From NCBI RefSeq assembly GCF_008974285.1, contig NZ_BKZV01000003.1, positions 310,001-374,000 of the forward strand: DNA of 64,000 nucleotides, given 5' to 3'. Below are positions 44,226 to 51,926 of this stretch, piece after piece (position 1 is the first letter of the stretch; each line of letters opens with the position of its first letter). A model generated the notes under the pieces. It was not told where the DNA came from, did no database searches, and saw only the letters and a list, made by a program, of their open reading frames with translations. The DNA comes from Thermogemmatispora aurantia (lineage in GTDB: Bacteria; Chloroflexota; Ktedonobacteria; Ktedonobacterales; Ktedonobacteraceae). Made by a program: the position numbers and the translations under genes.

Positions 44226-44578
44226 CTTACGTTGCCTCGGCTCACCCCAGCTCGTCAACGCTTGACGGGAGCCAGCGCCTGCCAATGTTTGCCAGCGACA
44301 GATACGCTTAAGGAGGTCACTCAGCTATGGCGCTCTTTGCTTCTCCCCCACCAAGACCAACACGCTCATCCTGAGCCACCCTCACCTATATCGCTTGCCT
44401 CGCTTCCGCTTCTGCCCGCCGTCTCCTGACCAGGTCAGCGTGGCCGAGCGCAGCAGGCCCTCTTTTCCCTCTGGCTCAGCCGGGATCATGCGCCTGCTAT
44501 GGGCAGGATGTACCTGATTAGGACGTCCGCATGGCAGGTCGTAGAGGCATCATGTCTATTTGACAAGGAGGTTATCCT
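44226..44578 (+). other. Leader of the alpha-glucan importer operon
   Basis: About 350 bases without a gene. It contains the 6-3-6 dyad CGTCAA-CGC-TTGACG (44253-44267). AAGGAGG lies seven bases before the next start codon. Confidence 0.4.
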
Positions 44579-45949
44579 ATGAGCACGCAAGGACCAGGGT
44601 CCCCCTTGAATCGCCGTCGCTTCTTGCAGCGCTCGCTGGCGCTGGGGGCCGGCGTCGCGGGCTTAGAGCTACTCGCCGCCTGTGGCGGTGCTAGCAGCAC
44701 GACTACTACCGTGAGCGCCACCGTCAATACCCTTCCTCCCTCGACCAATCCCGGGGCCGTCTATGTCTTCAACCAGGTTGTCAAAGACTTTGAGCAGGCT
44801 TATCCCCACGAGCATATCATCGGCAAGAACGACCCCTACGACCCCACAACCTACTTCGCTAAACTGGCCGCCGGCCAGCTTGAAGACGGCATTCAAAGTT
44901 ATTTCACCGAGCCACCCTTGCTCATCGCTCGTCACGCTGTGGCCGATATCACCAGCCTGGCCAAAAGCTGGCCCTCGTTCAAGGACTATATCCCCAGCAT
45001 CGCCTCGATCGTGACCCGTGGTGGCCGCGTCTATGGAATTCCGGTCAATGGCTACGTGCTTGGCATCTTCTATAATCGCAAGCTGTTCCAGGGAGCTGGC
45101 CTTGATCCTGACAAGCCACCCACGACCTGGGAAGAGTTCCGCGGCTATGCGAAACAGCTTACCAGTTCGCAGGTGGCCGGTTTTGCGGAAACGAGCACGG
45201 CCAACCAGGGCGGCTGGCATTTCACCAACTGGATGTATACCGCTGGCGGCGATATGGAGTCTTCCGATGGCACAAAGGCCGTCTTCAATAGTCCCCAGGG
45301 GGTGAGCGTGCTGAATTTCCTGAAGGCCATGCGCTTCACCGATCGCTCGATGACGCAGCAGCAGCTGTTGACTCAGGCTGATACGCTGCAGCTGCTGGCA
45401 ACCGGCAAGGTGGCGATGGTGGTGATGGCCCCGGATCAGCTCAATGCACTGCAGGCGCAGTACCAGGCCAACTTGAAGGATTTCGGCATTGGCCCAATGC
45501 CTCAGCATGGCGGCAACGCGGCGCTGACCGGTGGCAATCTCTGGGTCTTCAACCCGAAGTCGACCCCCGAGGTGATTAAAGCCGCCTTCGACTATGTGAT
45601 TTATTCGAATTTCAATCTGGACGTTGTTGAGCGGAGTCTGGCTGAGCAAGCTGCTGCCGGTCAGGCTGTGGGTGCTCCAACGGCGGTGCTTTTCCAGGGA
45701 GCTTTTCAGCAGCAGCTCTCGGCGCTCTATCGCAAGTATGCCACAGTGCCTTTGGAAAACTATACTGCCTTCATGAATGCGCAGTTGCAGCTCCGCCCGG
45801 AGCCGCGCAACCAGACGCAGAAGATGTATGCCACCCTCGACCCGGTCATGCAGGCGATTCTGACCGATCCGAAAGCCGACCCGGAAACGCTGCTGAACCA
45901 GGCCGCCCATCAGTTTCAGCAGATTCTCGATCAGTCAAGCGCGTCTTAG
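44579..45949 (+). CDS. Sugar ABC transporter substrate-binding protein, Tat-type lipoprotein
   Basis: A 456-residue CUT1 binding protein. A twin-arginine motif (NRRRFLQRS, Arg12-Arg14) precedes a hydrophobic stretch and lipobox LLAACGG (Cys35), so it is probably a Tat-exported lipoprotein. Body: VYVFNQVVKDFEQAYPHEHI, VYGIPVNGYVLGIFYNRKLF and ATGKVAMVVMAPDQL are solute-binding-protein signatures. The solute is inferred to be alpha-glucan oligosaccharide from the downstream GH87 and GH31 genes. First gene of the operon at 44579-51673 or beyond. Confidence 0.92.
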   Translation: MSTQGPGSPLNRRRFLQRSLALGAGVAGLELLAACGGASSTTTTVSATVNTLPPSTNPGAVYVFNQVVKDFEQAYPHEHIIGKNDPYDPTTYFAKLAAGQLEDGIQSYFTEPPLLIARHAVADITSLAKSWPSFKDYIPSIASIVTRGGRVYGIPVNGYVLGIFYNRKLFQGAGLDPDKPPTTWEEFRGYAKQLTSSQVAGFAETSTANQGGWHFTNWMYTAGGDMESSDGTKAVFNSPQGVSVLNFLKAMRFTDRSMTQQQLLTQADTLQLLATGKVAMVVMAPDQLNALQAQYQANLKDFGIGPMPQHGGNAALTGGNLWVFNPKSTPEVIKAAFDYVIYSNFNLDVVERSLAEQAAAGQAVGAPTAVLFQGAFQQQLSALYRKYATVPLENYTAFMNAQLQLRPEPRNQTQKMYATLDPVMQAILTDPKADPETLLNQAAHQFQQILDQSSAS

Positions 45950-46057
45950 GGAAGGCTTGCCCGCCCGCGCTGTCTCTGCGCCGTGCGCCAGCGCAGTGCC
46001 GTTAGAAGGTCTGGGCCAGGGGCGCTGCGCCGGCCCGGCGCGCTGAAGGAGGGCCTC

Positions 46058-47065
46058 ATGTCACGTTCTTCGTCATCACCATCGCCGCTGTCGCCCCCTC
46101 GCGAGCCGGCGCCGGCCTTGATGTCAGGCGCAGGACTGCTGGCTGCCCGCGGGGAGCAGGCTCACCGGCGCCTGGGTCCGCTCAGTCGTCGGCTCTGGGC
46201 ACTCTGGCGCCAGGTCCAGGGCTATCTCTTTCTCTTGCCGGCGCTCCTGATCTTTGCGCTCTTCGTCTGGTATCCGGTGGTGCTGGGCTTTGTGATGAGC
46301 TTTCAGAGCGTTGACCTGATTAATCCCGCGACCTGGGTCGGCTGGGCCAACTATCGCCACGTCTTCGCCGATCCCCTCTTCGCTATCGCCTGGCGCAATA
46401 CGCTGGCGTTTACCGGCTATGCCTTGCTCTTTGGTTACGTGGTGCCGCTGGTGCTGGCACTGGCCATTAATGAGATGCGTCACGGCAAGAGCTATTTCCG
46501 CCTGGCCTTCTACTTGCCAGTCATGCTGCCGCCGATTGTGACGGTCTTTTTGTGGCGCTGGATGTACGACCCTGACTCGGGCTTGCTGAATGCGCTCTTG
46601 AGCCTGGTCCATCTGCCAGGCCGGCTCTGGCTGGAAGATCCGCAGACCGCGCTCCCCGCGCTGGTGGCGGTGGCAACCTGGAGCGCCGCCGGCTCGACGA
46701 TGCTGGTTTATCTCGCCGCCCTGCAGGGAGTGCCAGCCTCACTCTACGAGGCGGCGGAGATCGATGGGGCCGGTTTCTGGCGCCGTCTCTGGCATGTGAC
46801 ACTGCCTTGCATTCGTCCAATTATGTTGCTGATGCTGGTACTGCAGATCATTGCGACCATGCAGGTCTTTATTGAGCCGTTTACGATCACCGATGGCGGC
46901 CCCCAGCACGCCACGCTGAGTATCTTGCTGCTGATCTACACCTACGCATTCCAGAATGCGGATTTCGGCGAGGCCAGTGCCCTTAGCGTGCTGCTCTTCC
47001 TGGTGCTGGCCGCGTTTGGACTGATCTACCTGCGCCTGACGAGTCACATGCTGCAAGGAGATTGA
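46058..47065 (+). CDS. Sugar ABC transporter permease, MalF type
   Basis: A 335-residue membrane permease. A Ser/Pro-rich N-terminus of about 60 residues precedes six helices; EAA loop SLYEAAEIDGAGFWRRLW. ATG 46058 follows AAGGAGG; an upstream frame from 45983 has no support. Its stop overlaps the next permease's start, so the pair is coupled. No ATPase is encoded with it. Confidence 0.92.
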   Translation: MSRSSSSPSPLSPPREPAPALMSGAGLLAARGEQAHRRLGPLSRRLWALWRQVQGYLFLLPALLIFALFVWYPVVLGFVMSFQSVDLINPATWVGWANYRHVFADPLFAIAWRNTLAFTGYALLFGYVVPLVLALAINEMRHGKSYFRLAFYLPVMLPPIVTVFLWRWMYDPDSGLLNALLSLVHLPGRLWLEDPQTALPALVAVATWSAAGSTMLVYLAALQGVPASLYEAAEIDGAGFWRRLWHVTLPCIRPIMLLMLVLQIIATMQVFIEPFTITDGGPQHATLSILLLIYTYAFQNADFGEASALSVLLFLVLAAFGLIYLRLTSHMLQGD

Positions 47066-48105
47066 TGATGGTCACGGAGTACAATGAGCCGCTTCTTGAG
47101 CAGGAGCCAGGCTCTGACCAGCACCGTCAGAGAGCTTCAGCAGATGGGCTGGCCCGGTCCCTCCTCGGACGCGGGTGGCGCTGGCGTCGCTCTGCTGCAG
47201 AGGCCTCTAGCTCATCTGAGGCCAGCGGCGAGCGCACGCTGCTTTCGCCCCTGATGCTGCGGCGCCCGCTGGTGCGCTTCTGCTATTGGGTGGTCTTTCT
47301 GCTGTTACTTGTGGGCACGCTGACGACGCTGGGACCGCTCTACTGGATGGTGAGCGGGGCCTTGAAGTCGAATGTGGAGATCTTCCAGAGGCCTCCAACG
47401 TTCTGGCCCGCTCATCCGCAATGGAGCAACTATAGCAATGCGTGGCAGATTCTGCAGCTTCCGCTCTATCTAGGAAATTCGCTGATGCTGGCCGCGGGGG
47501 CAGTGCTGCTGCAGTTGTTGGTCTCCGCGACGGCAGCTTATGCCCTCTCTAAACTGCGCCCCTGGGGACGGAGCGCGATTCTGTTCGCCTTCTTTGCGAC
47601 CTTGATGGTGCCCCCGGTCGTCTATTTGATCCCGCAGTTTGTGAACATCAGCGATCTGCCCCTGATCCACGTCTCGCTGATCAATAACTGGGCCGGGGTC
47701 TGGCTGCCGGAGGCGGCTAACGCTTTCAATATTCTGATCCTGAAGAGCTTCTTCGATACCATTCCCGGCGAGCTGACCGATGCGGCCCGCCTGGATGGGG
47801 CCAGTAGCTGGCAGGTTTTTACACGCATCGTGTTACCCCTCTCTCGCCCAGCTCTAGCGGTGATCACGATTTTTACGGTGATCGCTTCCTGGAAAGATTT
47901 CCTCTGGCCGCTGCTGGTGCTTTCGAATAGCAATCTGCAGCCGTTGATGGTGGCTCTCTATCATGAGTCGGGCCTTAACGCTAATCTGCCGTTTAGCTAT
48001 CTGATGGCCGGCCTGGTCTTCGCCAGTCTTCCACCCATCCTGCTGTTCTTGCTCTTCCAGCGCCAGATTATTCGTGGAGTCAATTTGACTGGCTTGAAGG
48101 GCTAG
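47065..48105 (+). CDS. Sugar ABC transporter permease, MalG type
   Basis: A 346-residue permease. A 65-residue polar Arg/Ser-rich N-terminus, then six helices; EAA loop ELTDAARLDGASSWQVFT. AAGGAG lies four bases before ATG 47065 (ATG 47068 is an alternative, TTG 47062 less likely). With the upstream permease it forms the translocation channel. Confidence 0.92.
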   Translation: MMVTEYNEPLLEQEPGSDQHRQRASADGLARSLLGRGWRWRRSAAEASSSSEASGERTLLSPLMLRRPLVRFCYWVVFLLLLVGTLTTLGPLYWMVSGALKSNVEIFQRPPTFWPAHPQWSNYSNAWQILQLPLYLGNSLMLAAGAVLLQLLVSATAAYALSKLRPWGRSAILFAFFATLMVPPVVYLIPQFVNISDLPLIHVSLINNWAGVWLPEAANAFNILILKSFFDTIPGELTDAARLDGASSWQVFTRIVLPLSRPALAVITIFTVIASWKDFLWPLLVLSNSNLQPLMVALYHESGLNANLPFSYLMAGLVFASLPPILLFLLFQRQIIRGVNLTGLKG

Positions 48106-48217
48106 CTAGCCCTCTGGCCAGCCAGGTGCTCTCTGGTAAGGCGCTGCCAGAGCGATAGCAGACGCGATGGACAGCTAGATGACCAGGCCCAATGAGGTCA
48201 GAAAGGAATGGTGCCGT

Positions 48218-51200
48218 ATGCAGGATGCAATGCAGCGAATAATGGTCGCATTGCGCAGGAGCAGCGGTCGCAGGGTGGCGCTGCTGCTCGCGACGCTGGT
48301 GTTGGTGCTTGGGAGCCTTGGGGCTTTGCTCACGCTGCCACTCCTGGCGAAGGCGGTGCAGGCGAGTACTGCCGCGGTAACCGGTGGCGCCGGGGCAACG
48401 CTTCCCTATGTGGAGATGGAAGCCCACCAGGCTACGACCAATGGGAGTATCCTGGGACCCGATTTTTCGCTCGGCAGCCTGGCCTCCGATGCTGTGGATC
48501 GCCAGGCAGTCCTGTTGACCAGTGGTCAGTATGTACAGTTTACGCTGACACAGCCTGCCAATGCTCTGAATCTGCGCTATAGCATTCCCGATTCGGCCAG
48601 CGGTGGCGGTATCTCGGCCACGCTGAGCATCTACATTAACGGGGTGAAGCAGTCTCAGGAGCTGCAACTGACGTCGAAATATAGCTGGCTCTACGGGCAG
48701 CCGAATTTTTCGAATTGCAACGCCAACGACTGGAGCGATACACCCGGCGGCACACCGCATCACCAGTTTGATGAGGTGCATGTCCTGCTGCCGCAGATGA
48801 GCGCCGGTACAACGGTGAAGTTGCAGGTCGACCCCGATAATACGGCTCCCTGGTACGCCATCGATGTGGCCGATTTCGAGCAGGTGCCAGCCCCGCTGAC
48901 GCAGCCCGCCGGCTCAATCTCGGTGACCGATCCCCCATATAATGCCGATCCTACGGGCAAGGTCGATGCCACGAGTGCTATCCAGCAAGCCGTCAATGAC
49001 GCCTCGGCCCAGGGCAAGACGGTCTGGCTGCCCAAGGGGACATTTCTGGTGACCAGCCATATCCTGGTCAACAACGTGACGATGACCGGGGCTGGCCCCT
49101 GGTATACCGTGCTGACAGGCGCTCCCGTTGGGAGCAACGGCACTGGCGTTGGTGTCTATGGCTACGATGCCTACGATGGTCAGACCAGCTCCAATGTGAC
49201 GCTGTCGAATTTTGCGATCGAGGGGCAGATTACGAATCGCATCGACTGCCTCCAGGATAACGGTATCGGCGGCTCCCTGAACAATTCGACGATTTCCAAC
49301 ATCTGGATCGAACACACCAAGGTGGGGATGTGGTTCGATGGTCCCTTCAGCGGCCTGAAGATCACCGGCTGCCGCATCGATAGCGTGCTGGCCGACGGCA
49401 TCAATTTCCATCGCAACGTGACCAACTCCAGCGTGACGCAGACCATCATCCGCGGCACCGGCGACGATGGTCTGGCGATGTGGTCGGCTACCGATAATGT
49501 GCCGGCGACCGGCGATAGTAACAATACGTTTGATCACGATACGGTGCAGTCGCCGTATCTGGCCAACGGGATCGCGATCTACGGGGGCAATGGCAATAGC
49601 GTGACGAACGATCTGGTGACTGGCTCGCAGTATCGCGGCGGCGGCATCATGATCGACTATGAGGACTTTGGCAACGCTACCGCGCCTTTCGCCGGGACGA
49701 CGACGGTGAGCAATGATACGATCCGGCAGACGGCGGGCATCGGCGATCAGGGCATCCAGCAGTTTGGCGCACTGATGTTCTGGGCCGATAGCGGGGCGAT
49801 GAATGCGACGTTTACGGTCTCGAATGTGGAGATCGATAACAGCCAGTACATGGCGATTTCGTTCGATGGTGGGAACCCCATCAGCACGATCAATATGAAT
49901 GGGGTGAACATCAGCGGCGCCGAATTTGCTTTTTCGAATAAGGTGAGCCAGGTGACCGGCTCGGCAAGCAATGTGACGGCCAGCGGGCTGACGGTGGCCA
50001 GTATCCAGAGCTGCGAGAGCAGCGGCTCCTGGAATATTACCCTGGGCAGCGGTAACTCCGGCTGGAGTCCCAGCTCGCAGGTCTGCGGCTTCCCCACGGG
50101 TACCCCAACGCCGACGCCTTCGCCAACGGCTCCGTTGCCGACGCCAACTCCTTCGCCAACCCCAACGCCGCAGCCGGCACCGACGGGGACCTTGGTCCTG
50201 GCTATTAATGCTGGCGGCAGCGCGGCTGGCAATTTCGTGGCCGACACCGACTACGATCAGGGCAACCAGTACAGCGATACCTCGACGACGATCAACACCA
50301 GCCGTGTGGCTGAGGCTATCCCGCAGGCGGTCTGGCAGTCCTGCCGCTGGAATAGCTCCTTTACCTATACCATCGGCGGTCTACAGGCAGGCAGCAGCTA
50401 TACAGTGGCGCTCGATTGGGCAGAATTGACCTGGACGGCTGCCGGTCAGCGCCTCTTCAATGTGGCAATCAATGGGACGACAGTGCTGAGCCGTTTCGAC
50501 GTCTACGCCACGGCAGGCTACAAGACGGCCCTGCAGAAACAGTTTACGGTGACGGCCAACAGCAGCGGCCAGATTGTGATCGCCTTTACGCAGGGCGGGG
50601 CCGATAATCCCTTTATCAGCGGCATTGAGATCTGGCAGCCGTCGGGCGGCACGGCCACGCCGACCCCAACGGTGACGGTGACGCCAACGAGCACGGCCAC
50701 GCCGACCCCAACGCCCGCCCCTTCGGGGACGCTGGTCCTGGCGATCAATGCCGGCGGCGGCGCGGCTGGCAATTTTGTGGCCGATACGGACTACAATCAG
50801 GGCAACCAGTACAGCGATACCTCGACAGCGATCAATACCAGCGGGGTGAGCAATCCCGCCCCACAGGCGGTCTGGCAGTCCTGCCGCTGGAATAGCTCCT
50901 TTACCTATACCATCCCCGGCCTGACGGCAGGGACGGTCTATGTGGTGAAGCTGGATTGGGCCGAGTTGACTTTCCAGGCCGCCGGCCAGCGCGTCTTCAA
51001 TGTGACGATCAACGGGAGCCCAGCCCTGATTAACTTTGACGTCTATGCCACGGCGGGCTATAAGACTGCCGTACAGCGCCAGTTTAATGTGGCCGCCAAT
51101 AGCAGCGGCCAGATTGTCATTGCCTTCACTCAGGGGACAGCCAAGGCCGACAATCCTTTCATTAATGGCATCGAGATCTGGAAGCCAACCAGCACGCCGA

Positions 51201-51673
51201 CACCGCCCCCGGCAGGAACCCTGATCACCGCCATCAATGCCGGTGGTTCGACGGCAGGCAATTTTGTGGCCGATACGGGCTACAATCAGGGGAATCAGTA
51301 TAGCGATACCTCGACAGCGATCAATACCAGCGGGGTGAGCAATCCCGCCCCACAGGCGGTCTGGCAGTCCTGCCGCTGGAATAGCTCCTTTAGCTATACC
51401 ATCACTGGACTGTTCGCCGGGGCACGCTATACGGTGAAGCTGGATTGGGCCGAGCTAACCTTCCAGGCTGCCGGCCAGCGCGTCTTCAATGTAGCGATTA
51501 ACGGCCAGACGGTGCTGAGCAATTTCGATGTCTATGCCACCGCGGGCTATAAGACTGCTCTGCAGCGCCAGTTTACGGTTCAGGCTAACAGCAGCGGCCA
51601 GATCGTGATCTCCTTTACTCAAGGAAGCGCCGATAATCCTTTCATCAACGGCATCGAGGTCTATCAGGCATGA
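48218..51673 (+). CDS. GH87 alpha-1,3-glucanase (mutanase) with three C-terminal malectin-like domains
   Basis: An 1151-residue secreted enzyme that hydrolyses alpha-1,3-glucan, a fungal cell-wall and dental-plaque polymer. Signal peptide near residues 14-46. The N-terminal carbohydrate-binding domain (YVEMEAHQATTNGSILGPDF, SGQYVQFTLTQPANALNLRY) is characteristic of GH87. The catalytic beta-helix includes DGINFHRNVTNSS and RGTGDDGLAMWS: Asp393, Asp416 and Asp417 match the three catalytic Asp of GH87 in their spacing of 23 and 24. Thr/Pro linkers (TPTPTPSPTAPLPTPTPSP) join three ~150-residue malectin-like domains. ATG 48218 follows GAAAGGA. It is fed by the importer operon upstream and followed by GH31. 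Confidence 0.88.
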   Translation: MQDAMQRIMVALRRSSGRRVALLLATLVLVLGSLGALLTLPLLAKAVQASTAAVTGGAGATLPYVEMEAHQATTNGSILGPDFSLGSLASDAVDRQAVLLTSGQYVQFTLTQPANALNLRYSIPDSASGGGISATLSIYINGVKQSQELQLTSKYSWLYGQPNFSNCNANDWSDTPGGTPHHQFDEVHVLLPQMSAGTTVKLQVDPDNTAPWYAIDVADFEQVPAPLTQPAGSISVTDPPYNADPTGKVDATSAIQQAVNDASAQGKTVWLPKGTFLVTSHILVNNVTMTGAGPWYTVLTGAPVGSNGTGVGVYGYDAYDGQTSSNVTLSNFAIEGQITNRIDCLQDNGIGGSLNNSTISNIWIEHTKVGMWFDGPFSGLKITGCRIDSVLADGINFHRNVTNSSVTQTIIRGTGDDGLAMWSATDNVPATGDSNNTFDHDTVQSPYLANGIAIYGGNGNSVTNDLVTGSQYRGGGIMIDYEDFGNATAPFAGTTTVSNDTIRQTAGIGDQGIQQFGALMFWADSGAMNATFTVSNVEIDNSQYMAISFDGGNPISTINMNGVNISGAEFAFSNKVSQVTGSASNVTASGLTVASIQSCESSGSWNITLGSGNSGWSPSSQVCGFPTGTPTPTPSPTAPLPTPTPSPTPTPQPAPTGTLVLAINAGGSAAGNFVADTDYDQGNQYSDTSTTINTSRVAEAIPQAVWQSCRWNSSFTYTIGGLQAGSSYTVALDWAELTWTAAGQRLFNVAINGTTVLSRFDVYATAGYKTALQKQFTVTANSSGQIVIAFTQGGADNPFISGIEIWQPSGGTATPTPTVTVTPTSTATPTPTPAPSGTLVLAINAGGGAAGNFVADTDYNQGNQYSDTSTAINTSGVSNPAPQAVWQSCRWNSSFTYTIPGLTAGTVYVVKLDWAELTFQAAGQRVFNVTINGSPALINFDVYATAGYKTAVQRQFNVAANSSGQIVIAFTQGTAKADNPFINGIEIWKPTSTPTPPPAGTLITAINAGGSTAGNFVADTGYNQGNQYSDTSTAINTSGVSNPAPQAVWQSCRWNSSFSYTITGLFAGARYTVKLDWAELTFQAAGQRVFNVAINGQTVLSNFDVYATAGYKTALQRQFTVQANSSGQIVISFTQGSADNPFINGIEVYQA
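50196..51670 (+). repeat. Three tandem DNA copies of a malectin-domain cassette
   Basis: Three long direct repeats encode the three malectin-like domains: about 50196-50640, 50733-51183 and 51219-51670. Runs such as AATACCAGCGGGGTGAGCAA occur identically in copies 2 and 3, and CTGCCGCTGGAATAGCTCCT is in all three. Copies 2 and 3 are more alike than copy 1. They are separated by Thr/Pro-coding linkers of decreasing length. Confidence 0.9.
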
Positions 51674-51759
51674 TCTGCCTGACCGGGATGCAGCACCGCT
51701 TTCCCTCACAGGTGAGTGGATAGGCAGACGAGCAAGGAAGCTAGTTGCTGGATAGGTAA

Positions 51760-51812
51760 GACCCCGCTCGGAGCGCGGAGCACTCGCTCCGCCTCCGGAG
51801 GGGTCAGGTTTT
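51760..51812 (+). terminator. Branched hairpin terminator after the glucanase gene
   Basis: GACCCC (51760-51765) pairs with GGGGTC (51800-51805), enclosing an inner hairpin GCGGAGC-ACTC-GCTCCGC; AGGTTTT follows. A structured terminator that would separate the GH87 operon from GH31, or reduce its readthrough. Confidence 0.65.
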
Positions 51813-51926
51813 CACAGGCCGGCTCGGCCCTGTTCAACAGCGCTTCTTTGTTCGTTTTTCAGCGAACCGATGAGCAGCGATCAACTTATAAAAACAAGCA
51901 ACTAGAGTGGAAAGGAACCGAGCTTC

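Noticed and set aside
45983..46057. Upstream extension of the MalF-type permease
   Set aside because: The strong AAGGAGG lies just before ATG 46058, and the extension is Arg/Gly-rich without similarity.
50196..51670. Direct repeats as a CRISPR array
   Set aside because: The repeats are about 430 bp and lie in frame within one protein; no short repeat-spacer pattern.
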